NCBI GenBank assembly: GCA_020444275.1
Contig: JAHLLG010000003.1
Location: forward strand, 124,001 to 188,000
Direction of reading: 5' to 3'
From: Bacteroidota bacterium
GTDB lineage: Bacteria > Bacteroidota > Bacteroidia > Bacteroidales > UBA12077
Length of the DNA: 64,000 nt
In this document: piece after piece, positions 35,721 through 44,836 of the stretch
Position numbering within the stretch: position 1 is the first letter of the stretch
How the letters are laid out: each line of letters opens with the position of its first letter
Notes under the pieces: generated by a model
The model's database searches: none
Told to the model about the DNA's origin: nothing
Seen by the model: the letters and a program-made list of their open reading frames with translations, nothing else
Made by a program: the position numbers and the translations under genes

Positions 35721-35765
35721 GTTCTAATAAATGGGAGTAGTGCACATGTAAAGGCATATTAGAAC
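35721..35765. promoter_or_regulatory. 9-bp inverted repeat 38 bases before the first kinase gene
   Basis: GTTCTAATA (35721-35729) and TATTAGAAC (35757-35765) are perfect complements with 27 bases between. The right arm ends 37 bases before the ATG of the 35803 gene. It may be an operator or a leader hairpin. Confidence 0.35.
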
Positions 35766-35802
35766 ACAAAAAAATATCTAAGTAAAAATACCTACAGTTT
35801 AA

Positions 35803-38703
35803 ATGAAGAGAATGAAATACAAAAACAAGTCCAGAGAGGAATTAATTGAAGACAATAAGAGCCTCGAGAAATTTCACTACCGGTATATTCGTATCATGGA
35901 GAATGCCCGTGATATGATTTATCGAATGTCGCTACCCGATGGGAATTATGAGTTTGTAAGCCCTGCATGTAAAGAGATATTTGGTTACGAGCCTAAGGTA
36001 TTTTTAGAAACGCCTGTATTAATTCAAAAGGCAATCCACCCTGATTTTATTCAATATTTTCAGGATGAATGGCAAAAACTGCTGGATGGTAATGTGTCAC
36101 CAACCTACGAATATAAAATTATTCATAAATCGGGCGAAGAACGCTGGTTAAACCAACGAAACGTTTTAGTTAAAAATGAAGAAGGTAAGCCCATTGCTAT
36201 TGAAGGTGTTGTAACTGATATTACAAAAACCAAGAAAGTACAATTAGAAAAAAAAGAGTTAAAACATGAAATTAGAGAGAAAGAGAAAAATTTAAATTGT
36301 CTTTATTCCATTTTCGATTTGTCTTACGATAAATTAAGCATTGCTGATTTTATTAAGAAAGTTATTGATATTATTCCCGCTGCATTTCAATATCGAGAAG
36401 TTTGTGCTGTAAAGATTAAATTTAAAAATCAAGAATATAAAAGTGATACTTACAAATCAACAAAGTGGTTTCTGGAAGAAGATATAATTATTGACAATGA
36501 AACAATTGGAAAAATAGAAATAAACTATATTAAAGAAATGCCAACTCATTTTAAGGGACCATTTCTTGAAGAAGAGTTGGATTTAATTGGTGGTATTTCG
36601 GATATTATTGGAAGAAACCTTGAATCAAAAATTAGGGAGCATGAAACAAATGAAAGAGCCAAGGAATTAAATTGCTTGTATAAAATATCTGACTATTCAT
36701 TCGAAGATAATACTATTGAGAAATTCTTGAACAAGGTAGTTAAAACAATCCCTCCTGCCTTTCAATATCCTGAGCATTGTTCTGCAAAAATTACATTACA
36801 CGCAAAAGAATACCAAACGAAAAACTATAAAAAATCAAAATGGGAAATCAAAAATGATATTATTATAGATAATGAGCAGTCGGGTGAAATAGTGATTAAT
36901 TATCAGAAAAAATTACCTGAACATGATCAAGGACCGTTTTTAAAAGAGGAACTAGATCTGATTAATGGTATTGCTGAACTGGTAAGTCGTACTATCGATT
37001 CAAAGCAAAAGGAACTGGAGCTTAAAGAAAAAAACGAAGAATATTTGGCTATAAATGAAGAACTCAAAGAAAAGAACGAAGAGTTTTTAGCGGTTAATGA
37101 GGAGCTTGAAGAGAAAAGTGAAGAATATCATTCGCTTTACGAAGAGTATTTGTCTCAAAATGAAGAGTTGCATGAGCAAAACGAGGAATTTCAGGCTATA
37201 AATGAAGAGTTAGAGGAAGAAATGGCTCAACGTCAGCAAGTGCAAGAAGAACTGCAAAAAGCCAATGAACAGCAACTTGCCCTTTTCGATGGAATCGACG
37301 ATGTTATTTATGTTGCCGACCCGGATACTTACGAGATACTATATTTCAATAAAGCTGCAAAAAATACCTGGGGAGAAGATTCAATAGGGAAAAAGTGTTA
37401 CAACGTATTACAAAATAGAAATGATCCTTGTCCATTTTGTACCAACGATAAAATTTTAGGCGAAAATACCGGGAAATTTTATGTATGGGAGTTTCAAAAT
37501 AAGATGACCAAAAAGTGGTACCGCTGTGCTGATAAAGCTATAAAATGGAGTAATGGAAAGATGGTCCGTTTTGAGTTAGCAAGTGATATAACCGAACTAA
37601 AGCAAATTCAAACGAATTTAATGCAAAGTGAAAAGCAGTTTAGAAGCCTGTTTGAAAACTCTCCGTTAGGTAAATCAATGACAGGAGTTGATGGAAGTTT
37701 GCGTGTTAATAAAGCATTTTGCGATATATTAGGTTACTCCGAAAAAGAAATACAAAATACAAACTGGAAGGATATTACACATCCCGATGATATTCAGGAG
37801 AGCATAGATGTAGTTCAGACGTTATTAAATGGAGAGAAGGAAAGTGCTCACTATGAAAAACGTTACATTCATAAAAAAGGACACATTGTTATTGCAGATG
37901 TGAATACCAGCTTGCTTCGCGGTACAGATAAGAAACCACAATATTTTATTACCACGATATCTGATATTACAGAAAGAAAGCAGATGCAGTTTAAAATGGA
38001 AAATATGCTCAAAGAGCTTGAACGTTCAAACAAAGAGTTAGAGCAATTTGCTTATGTGGCTTCGCACGACTTGCAAGAACCGCTTCGTAAAGTAAAGAAT
38101 TTTGCTGAGCTATTTGCCAGGAAATATGCTAATGCATTGGATGAAAAAGCCGATCAATATATCAAGTATATGACATCAGGTGCCGACCGCATGCAAAACT
38201 TAATACTAGATCTGTTAAGTTTCTCTAGAGTTGCAACCCGGGGTAAAGAATTTGTAAAGACTAATCTGGATGATATAGTGAAGCATGTTGAAGAAAACTT
38301 GCAATTAGTAATTGAAGAGCATAACGCAAAAATAGTTTACGATGATTTACCCATATTAAAAGTTGATGAAAGTCAAATTGCGCAGGTATTTCAAAATCTC
38401 ATAAGTAATGCCATAAAGTTTAAATCCGATAAAGATCCGATTATTAAGATAGAGGCAAGAGATCAGAAAAATTACTGGCAATTTTCCGTTACCGATAACG
38501 GAATTGGGATGCATATGAAATATAAAGAACGAATTTTTGAAGTATTCCAACGATTGCATACCAAAGAAGAATATAAAGGAACTGGCATAGGCTTAGCCAT
38601 ATGTAAAAAAATTATTGAACGTCACCATGGTAAAATATGGATTGATTCAAAACCTGGGGAAGGGAGTACCTTTTATTTTACAATACCTAAAAAACTAAAA
38701 TAA
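35803..38703 (+). CDS. Soluble PAS-sensor histidine kinase with duplicated internal domain
   Basis: 966 aa without membrane segments. Order: PAS (about 30-145); two tandem copies of an unassigned 115-residue domain (163-280 and 289-400) sharing NCLYxIxD, A-FQY, K-x-K-x, IDNE and GPFLxEELDLI-GI; a long coiled coil with Glu-rich heptads (400-490); PAS (490-600); PAS (610-730); HisKA with His755 in FAYVASHDLQEPLRK; and HATPase with NLISNAIKFK, DNGIGM and GTGIGLAICKKII. It is a complete kinase, related to phytochrome-type Rcp1-linked kinases. Followed after 2 bases by a single-domain receiver, its likely partner. First gene of the signalling run. Confidence 0.93.
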   Translation: MKRMKYKNKSREELIEDNKSLEKFHYRYIRIMENARDMIYRMSLPDGNYEFVSPACKEIFGYEPKVFLETPVLIQKAIHPDFIQYFQDEWQKLLDGNVSPTYEYKIIHKSGEERWLNQRNVLVKNEEGKPIAIEGVVTDITKTKKVQLEKKELKHEIREKEKNLNCLYSIFDLSYDKLSIADFIKKVIDIIPAAFQYREVCAVKIKFKNQEYKSDTYKSTKWFLEEDIIIDNETIGKIEINYIKEMPTHFKGPFLEEELDLIGGISDIIGRNLESKIREHETNERAKELNCLYKISDYSFEDNTIEKFLNKVVKTIPPAFQYPEHCSAKITLHAKEYQTKNYKKSKWEIKNDIIIDNEQSGEIVINYQKKLPEHDQGPFLKEELDLINGIAELVSRTIDSKQKELELKEKNEEYLAINEELKEKNEEFLAVNEELEEKSEEYHSLYEEYLSQNEELHEQNEEFQAINEELEEEMAQRQQVQEELQKANEQQLALFDGIDDVIYVADPDTYEILYFNKAAKNTWGEDSIGKKCYNVLQNRNDPCPFCTNDKILGENTGKFYVWEFQNKMTKKWYRCADKAIKWSNGKMVRFELASDITELKQIQTNLMQSEKQFRSLFENSPLGKSMTGVDGSLRVNKAFCDILGYSEKEIQNTNWKDITHPDDIQESIDVVQTLLNGEKESAHYEKRYIHKKGHIVIADVNTSLLRGTDKKPQYFITTISDITERKQMQFKMENMLKELERSNKELEQFAYVASHDLQEPLRKVKNFAELFARKYANALDEKADQYIKYMTSGADRMQNLILDLLSFSRVATRGKEFVKTNLDDIVKHVEENLQLVIEEHNAKIVYDDLPILKVDESQIAQVFQNLISNAIKFKSDKDPIIKIEARDQKNYWQFSVTDNGIGMHMKYKERIFEVFQRLHTKEEYKGTGIGLAICKKIIERHHGKIWIDSKPGEGSTFYFTIPKKLK

Positions 38704-38705
38704 TT

Positions 38706-39149
38706 ATGAATGAAGAAATGAAATTAATTGAAGTACTGTTGGTCGAAGACGATCCTCAGGATGTTGAAATTACCAAAGAGGTAATGGAACTTTCAAAAGT
38801 TAAACTAAATGTAAATGTAGTTGGAAATGGAGTTGAAGCACTGGGTTATCTGCGCAAGGAAGATGGTTATAAAGATGCCGTAAAACCTGATCTTATCTTA
38901 CTTGACTTAAATATGCCCAAAATGAATGGAAGAGAATTTTTAGAAGAGATGAAAAAAGACGAACACTTAAAATTAATACCAGTGGTTGTTCTTACAACTT
39001 CTAAAGCCGATGAAGATATCGTAAAAACATATAAACTAGGTGCTAGCTGCTATGTTACCAAACCAGTAGGGTTGGATCAATTCCAGAAAGTTGTGCAAGC
39101 AGTTGACAGCTTCTGGTTTACAGTTGTAAAATATCCACCGGTTAAATAA
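38706..39149 (+). CDS. Single-domain response regulator, Rcp1-like (1)
   Basis: 147-aa CheY/Rcp1-type receiver with no output domain. The acidic pair is in VLLVEDDPQDVEI, the phospho-acceptor Asp67 in LILLDLNMPKMNG, Thr in VVVLTTSKAD and Lys in CYVTKPVG. Tail FWFTVVKYPP is typical of Rcp1 proteins that serve phytochrome-like kinases. It starts 2 bases after the preceding kinase stop, so it is translationally linked. It probably acts as a phospho-shuttle between kinases in this run. Confidence 0.92.
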   Translation: MNEEMKLIEVLLVEDDPQDVEITKEVMELSKVKLNVNVVGNGVEALGYLRKEDGYKDAVKPDLILLDLNMPKMNGREFLEEMKKDEHLKLIPVVVLTTSKADEDIVKTYKLGASCYVTKPVGLDQFQKVVQAVDSFWFTVVKYPPVK

Positions 39150-39156
39150 ATAAAAA

Positions 39157-39594
39157 ATGAATAAGAAATCATTTAAAATATTGCTTATCAAGGATGATTC
39201 CGTCGATTTTGAATTAATTATGGGGTTCATAAAGAGCTCTGAACTTAACCTTGATGTTCAATTATGTAAAGATGGTCCGGACGCTTTAGAATTCCTTTTC
39301 TCAAAGGAGGTATACCAAACAATTAATATGCCCGATTTAATAATACTCGATTTAAATATGCCAAAAATGGATGGTTTGGATTTACTGAAAGAAATAAAAA
39401 AAGACGAAGTTCTGCGAGTTATGCCTGTACTGATTTTAACCGCTTCTGAGCATAGCAATGATATTAAATCTGCATATTATTTGGGTGCAAACTGTTATAT
39501 ATTAAAACCAACAAGTATTGAAAAGCTTCAAAAGGTGATGCAATCAATACATGATTTCTGGTTTCATATTGTTAAATATCCACCTAAATACTGA
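39157..39594 (+). CDS. Single-domain response regulator, Rcp1-like (2)
   Basis: 145-aa receiver, a clear duplicate of the preceding one (shared FWF-H/T-xVKYPP tail, LNMPKM, GANCY). The phospho-acceptor Asp65 is in LIILDLNMPKMDG; the acidic pair reads KDD instead of EDD but both Asp remain. Thr/Ser position is ILTASEH, Lys is in CYILKPTS. It follows 7 bases after the first receiver. No output domain, so it presumably passes phosphate or binds a partner protein. Confidence 0.92.
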   Translation: MNKKSFKILLIKDDSVDFELIMGFIKSSELNLDVQLCKDGPDALEFLFSKEVYQTINMPDLIILDLNMPKMDGLDLLKEIKKDEVLRVMPVLILTASEHSNDIKSAYYLGANCYILKPTSIEKLQKVMQSIHDFWFHIVKYPPKY

Positions 39595-39638
39595 TGTTCT
39601 AACAATATTATATACTATAAAAATTAATATGATGAATA

Positions 39639-42600
39639 ATGGATAAAAAAGTATATAAAATATTGCTGATCGAAGACGACGAAGGCGATGTTTTCTTATT
39701 TCAGGAAATAGTCCAGGATGTAAAATCATATACGCTTCAAATTCATGTTGAGTCTAGTCTGGAGTCTGGTTTTGATGCCATAACCAACAATAAATTTGAT
39801 GCTGTTTTAACCGATCTGGGACTGCCTGATAGTAAAGGGATAGACACCTTGAAAAAATTAGTTGAAGCGTTTCCTCAAGTACCTTTTGTAGTATTAACCG
39901 GTTTAGACGACGATCAAACAGGCTTATTAGCCATTGAATATGGTGCACAAGATTATATTGTAAAAGGTGCTTTTGATGCAGAGAAGATTGTTCAAACCAT
40001 TCGTTATTCATTTAGTCGTAAACAAATTGCTAACCAACTGAAAGAAAGTACGGACCGTTTTAAAAACATCGCCGAAAACATTCAGGACGGATTGACAATT
40101 ATTGAAAATGATGAGATTATTTACATTAACCCCAGAATGGCTCAGATAACAGGTTATAATAAGGAAGAATTAAATGCTATTTATTCAGGTGAATTGGGAA
40201 ATGACTTAAATCTACAGGATTTTTTTAATCAATTAAGCAATGTTGGTGATTTTTATGGCGACGAGTCGCTTTGGATTAAACGAAAAGATGGCAGAAGATG
40301 CTATTTGCGAAACAGAACCACGATAAAAAGGCAAAGCGGAAGTAAAGTAATAAAATATATTGCTACAACAGATATAACAGAGCAATGGAGAAATGATACC
40401 ATAAAAGAATTTGTAAACAAAATTGCGTCATCAGCAGATATTGTAGATAACGAACAGGAGTTTTTCAAAATTATTTATAGGGAAGTTCGCAAGATTTTTA
40501 ACGACAAATACATTTGTTTAGGTATTTTAAAAGGTACTACCATTGATTTTCTTAAGATAGAGGACAATGAAATTAACATTGAACAATTTACATTAAAAGA
40601 AAGCCTGTGTAGCATATTACTTGACAATAAAGATGCCCGATACTATTCAGAGAAAGAGTTGTTAGATTTTAGCACAAAAAGTGACATAAATATTAAAGGT
40701 AGTATGCCTAAATCCTGGATGGGAGCGTCATTGTATAATAATCAAAAAAGACATGGTATTCTCGTAATAAAAGATTTTGAAAATTCCGATGCTTTCAATC
40801 AGGATGATCTTGATTTACTAATTTTTATAGCAAAACAAATTACCCTGGCTATACAAAAAAGCAAATACGAAGAAAAAATTCATCAGCTATCGCTTTCAGT
40901 TGAACAAAGTCCTGCTGCCATTGAAATAACAGATGTAAATGGTAACATTGAATATGTAAACGATCGGTTTGTCGAAATAACAGGATATCAAAAGGAAGAG
41001 GTTTTAGGTAAAAATCCGCGTCTATTAAAATCGGGTAAAACTACTTCAAAAAATTATGAGGAGCTTTGGAAGGCTATCGAAAAGGGTAATACCTGGAAAG
41101 GAATTTTTATTAATAAAAGAAAATCAGGCGAAATTTATTATGAAGAAGCAAGTATATCACCCATATTAAATCATGAAAATAAAACAACGCATTATGTAGC
41201 CATAAAAGAAGATATCTCCGATAGGATTAAAAAGGAAAAAGAGTTACTTGAGGCAAAGGAGAAAGCGGAAGATTCGGAAAGAAAAGTGAAAGATCTTTTC
41301 GTGGAGATGCAAATGAAAAATACTGAAGTTACAGAATTGTTAGCTGGAGCAAAAAAAATATTAGAAATAAATTCGTTTGAAAAAACCGCTCAAATTCTAT
41401 TTGATTCATGTAAAAAACTTACGGGTGCAAAAGCAGGCTATGTTGCTCTTTTATCAGAAACAGGAGAAGAGAATAATGTCTTGTTTTTGGATGACGGAGG
41501 AGACGATTGCACGGTTGATCCAAACTTACCTATGCCTGTTCGTGGTTTGCGAGAACAAGCTTATATAAACAAGGAAGCAGTTTATGATAACGATTTTAAT
41601 AATTCAGAATGGGTAAAATTTATGCCCGATGGGCACGTGATCATGAAAAATGTACTGTTTGCTCCACTTATCATAAAAAATCAAGCGGTTGGATTGATTG
41701 GCCTGGCCAATAAACCTTCTAATTTTACCAACGCAGATGCACGTATTATTAGTGCATTTGGCGAATTAGCATCACTTGCACTTTTTAATTCGCGAAACAT
41801 AGAAGAGTTAAAGGTGGCTAAAGAAAAAGCAGAAGAAAGTGATGAGTTAAAATCTTCGTTCCTGGCTAATATGTCGCACGAAATTCGTACACCAATGAAT
41901 GGTATTATTGGATTTTCACAGTTCTTAAAAGATCCTGAATTGTCGCACGAAAATAAAATACGTTACATAACCATTATAAATGATAGTTGCCAGCAATTGT
42001 TAAGCATAGTGGAGGATATTCTTGAAATATCAAAACTAGAAACCGAGCAAATTGAAATTATTAATGAGGAATTTAATCCGGAAGAACTATCAAATAATAT
42101 TTTTAATAAATACCTGGAAAGTTGTAAACAAAAAGATATAGAATTTACTTACAATAAGAATGTAGTTAGTAATAAATTTATTGTTGCTGATAAAAACAAG
42201 CTTACACAGATATTGAAAAATTTGATGAGTAATGCGCTAAAATTTACACACGAAGGTAAAATTGAACTGGGATATAACGAGAATAAGGAGTATGTTGAGT
42301 ATTATGTAAAGGATACCGGAATAGGAATTGAAACCGAATTAATAGACAAAATTTTTGATCGGTTCAGGCAGGCAGAAACAGCAATGGCAAGAACTTATGG
42401 TGGTACTGGCTTAGGATTGGCTATAGCAAAAGGGTATATTGAGCTAATGAATGGTGAAATATGGGTAGAATCAGAAAAAGACCGAGGCTCAACATTTTTT
42501 GTTAAAATTCCATATAATGAGGAATTAAAAACTAAACAACAAGAATCTGAATATGTTAGTATACAGGAACCCATCATAAGTTTTAACAAAGCAAAAGTAT

Positions 42601-42971
42601 TAATAGCAGAAGATGAGGAGATTAACTTCCAGTATATTAAACGAGTTTTTAATGATTTAGGCATCGAAAATACTCTAAGAGCTCATAACGGTAAAGAAGC
42701 TATTGAAATTATGCAAAGAACAGATGACATTAGTTTAATAATGATGGATTTAAAAATGCCAATTATAAATGGATTCGAAGCCACTCGTAAAATAAAAGCT
42801 ATGCATGCGAATGTTCCTATAATTGCACAAACCGCTTTGACTATTCCTGGCGATAAACAAAGAGCACTTGAGGCCGGTTGCGACGATTATATTCCAAAAC
42901 CAATTGATTACGATGGCTTGTTAGGTTTAATTGAAAAGTACATTGCGATAAAAGAAAAGAGAAGCGAATGA
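39639..42971 (+). CDS. Hybrid histidine kinase: REC-PAS-GAF-PAS-GAF-HisKA-HATPase-REC
   Basis: 1110 aa, cytoplasmic. The N-terminal receiver (residues 5-125) has Asp59 in [14 protein letters not shown] (133-250), GAF-like (255-410), PAS (415-535), and a second GAF (575-735, with [16 protein letters not shown] and [20 protein letters not shown]) follow. HisKA has His747 in [15 protein letters not shown]; HATPase has [17 protein letters not shown] and [15 protein letters not shown]. The C-terminal receiver has Asp1037 in LIMMDLKMP. The two receivers allow input from another kinase and internal phosphorelay. Its stop overlaps the next start by 4 bases. Confidence 0.94.
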   Translation: MDKKVYKILLIEDDEGDVFLFQEIVQDVKSYTLQIHVESSLESGFDAITNNKFDAVLTDLGLPDSKGIDTLKKLVEAFPQVPFVVLTGLDDDQTGLLAIEYGAQDYIVKGAFDAEKIVQTIRYSFSRKQIANQLKESTDRFKNIAENIQDGLTIIENDEIIYINPRMAQITGYNKEELNAIYSGELGNDLNLQDFFNQLSNVGDFYGDESLWIKRKDGRRCYLRNRTTIKRQSGSKVIKYIATTDITEQWRNDTIKEFVNKIASSADIVDNEQEFFKIIYREVRKIFNDKYICLGILKGTTIDFLKIEDNEINIEQFTLKESLCSILLDNKDARYYSEKELLDFSTKSDINIKGSMPKSWMGASLYNNQKRHGILVIKDFENSDAFNQDDLDLLIFIAKQITLAIQKSKYEEKIHQLSLSVEQSPAAIEITDVNGNIEYVNDRFVEITGYQKEEVLGKNPRLLKSGKTTSKNYEELWKAIEKGNTWKGIFINKRKSGEIYYEEASISPILNHENKTTHYVAIKEDISDRIKKEKELLEAKEKAEDSERKVKDLFVEMQMKNTEVTELLAGAKKILEINSFEKTAQILFDSCKKLTGAKAGYVALLSETGEENNVLFLDDGGDDCTVDPNLPMPVRGLREQAYINKEAVYDNDFNNSEWVKFMPDGHVIMKNVLFAPLIIKNQAVGLIGLANKPSNFTNADARIISAFGELASLALFNSRNIEELKVAKEKAEESDELKSSFLANMSHEIRTPMNGIIGFSQFLKDPELSHENKIRYITIINDSCQQLLSIVEDILEISKLETEQIEIINEEFNPEELSNNIFNKYLESCKQKDIEFTYNKNVVSNKFIVADKNKLTQILKNLMSNALKFTHEGKIELGYNENKEYVEYYVKDTGIGIETELIDKIFDRFRQAETAMARTYGGTGLGLAIAKGYIELMNGEIWVESEKDRGSTFFVKIPYNEELKTKQQESEYVSIQEPIISFNKAKVLIAEDEEINFQYIKRVFNDLGIENTLRAHNGKEAIEIMQRTDDISLIMMDLKMPIINGFEATRKIKAMHANVPIIAQTALTIPGDKQRALEAGCDDYIPKPIDYDGLLGLIEKYIAIKEKRSE

Positions 42972-44803
42972 GTAATACAAATAACATAGAGACTGTTTTA
43001 ATACTGGATAAACTTAAAGATGGAATTGTAGTTGTTGATAAAAATAGTGTGGTATGTTATGCTAATAATTCTGCGATTACATTGCTGGAAAAAGAAAAAG
43101 AAGCATTTATTAATTCGCAGTTTGAGTATCCGGTTTTAAAAAAGGGATACAAAGAATTATCTATTCTAAAAAAGAATGCTAAAAAGATTTTGGAGTTAAC
43201 ATTTGAGAAAATCAAATGGAAAAACACAGAGCATTTCCTAATTATTATAAAAGATATTACAGAGCAAAAGCTTATACAAAGCGAAGAACTTTATAGTGAG
43301 TTATTCCACTCTGTTTCTGATGCACTTTTCTTAATCGACAATAAAACTTCTGAAATTTTAAAAGCTAATAAAACTGCTGAAACATTGTATTCTTATAGTA
43401 AGGATGAGTTACTCCAGATGAAAAACACCGATCTTTCTGCAGAACCTGATAAAACCAGAGATGTTACATTAAAATCACCTGTTATTAAGGATAATGTTGT
43501 TTTTATCCCGTTACGGTATCATAAAAATAAAAGAGGAGAAGTATTTCCTGTAGAGATTACCGGACGTTTTTATGAATCAAAAAACAGAGAAGTGCACATT
43601 GCAGCTGTGAGAGATATCTCGGAAAGATTAATAGCCGATGAAGCTTTAAAAGAATCACAACGAAAATTATCCGTTTTAATGAGTAACTTACCCGGAATGG
43701 CATATCGTTGTAAGTATAATAAAGCGTATACAATGCTATTTGTTAGCGATGGCTGTAAAAATTTAACTGGGTATGAATCAAATGAACTGATAAACAGTAA
43801 TGAAATTACTTATGGTCAATTAATAGTGCAGGAATATAAAGATAAAATTTGGAAAGAGATTCAGAAGGCAATAAGCGAAAAAAGACAGTTTCAAATCGAG
43901 TATAAAATTATTTCAAAAAGTGGACGTGAAAAATGGGTTTGGGAAAAAGGTATAGGTATTGAATCCAATGATGCAACTGTTAATTATCTCGAAGGTTTTA
44001 TAACCGATATTACAGAGCTTAAAAATACCGAAGAGCAATTAATTGCAGCAAAAGAAGCTGCAGAGCGAAGTGATCAACTGAAATCTTCTTTCTTAGCAAA
44101 TATGAGCCACGAAATTCGCACTCCAATGAATGGTATCGTAGGTTTTTCCAAACTATTGCTAAAAGAAGATTTAGAATATGAAAAAAGAGTGAAATATGTT
44201 AATGTTATAAATAACAGCAGTAATCAATTGTTGTCAATTATTGGCGACATTCTGGATATTTCCAGAATTGAAACAGGAAATGTTTATCTTAATTTTACTA
44301 ATTTTTCACTTGAAAAGCTGTTGACTGAAATTCATGATAGCTTTCTTATACAAATGCAGGAGAAAGGGTTAAAATTTATCAAAAAGTTTGATTTTAAAGA
44401 TAGTAAGGGCTTTATAAATGCTGATCTCACAAAAGTACAGCAAGTGATTACTAATCTTATTACGAATGCATATAAATTCACTGACAAAGGACACATTATA
44501 TTAGGTTGCAGAGCCCAAAAAAATGACTATGTTATTTATGTTTCGGATACTGGAATAGGAATAAACTCAAAGTTGCAAAAATCAATATTTAATCGTTTTA
44601 ATAAAGGAGAAATAGAATATACAAGTAAATATGGTGGTACAGGATTGGGACTTTCCATTTCAAAAGCTTATATTGAGATGATGGGAGGTACCATCTGGGT
44701 AGAATCTCAAAAAGGTAAAGGGTCTTGCTTTTATTTTGCAATACCCCAAAATGCCAGAATAAATGATGTGGAATTAAAATCTAAAAACAAAGAGAAACTC
44801 TAA
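42968..44803 (+). CDS. PAS-PAS-PAS histidine kinase
   Basis: 611 aa, no membrane segments. Three PAS modules occupy about residues 10-100, 105-225 and 230-355 ([40 protein letters not shown]). HisKA follows with His381 in [15 protein letters not shown], and HATPase with [18 protein letters not shown] and [15 protein letters not shown]. The catalytic half is closely similar to that of the preceding hybrid kinase, suggesting duplication. The start ATG overlaps the preceding stop by 4 bases. It has no receiver of its own, so it may feed the nearby receivers. Confidence 0.94.
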   Translation: MSNTNNIETVLILDKLKDGIVVVDKNSVVCYANNSAITLLEKEKEAFINSQFEYPVLKKGYKELSILKKNAKKILELTFEKIKWKNTEHFLIIIKDITEQKLIQSEELYSELFHSVSDALFLIDNKTSEILKANKTAETLYSYSKDELLQMKNTDLSAEPDKTRDVTLKSPVIKDNVVFIPLRYHKNKRGEVFPVEITGRFYESKNREVHIAAVRDISERLIADEALKESQRKLSVLMSNLPGMAYRCKYNKAYTMLFVSDGCKNLTGYESNELINSNEITYGQLIVQEYKDKIWKEIQKAISEKRQFQIEYKIISKSGREKWVWEKGIGIESNDATVNYLEGFITDITELKNTEEQLIAAKEAAERSDQLKSSFLANMSHEIRTPMNGIVGFSKLLLKEDLEYEKRVKYVNVINNSSNQLLSIIGDILDISRIETGNVYLNFTNFSLEKLLTEIHDSFLIQMQEKGLKFIKKFDFKDSKGFINADLTKVQQVITNLITNAYKFTDKGHIILGCRAQKNDYVIYVSDTGIGINSKLQKSIFNRFNKGEIEYTSKYGGTGLGLSISKAYIEMMGGTIWVESQKGKGSCFYFAIPQNARINDVELKSKNKEKL

Positions 44804-44836
44804 TTTAAAGTAGATCTTAAAATAAAGTGGTTAATT

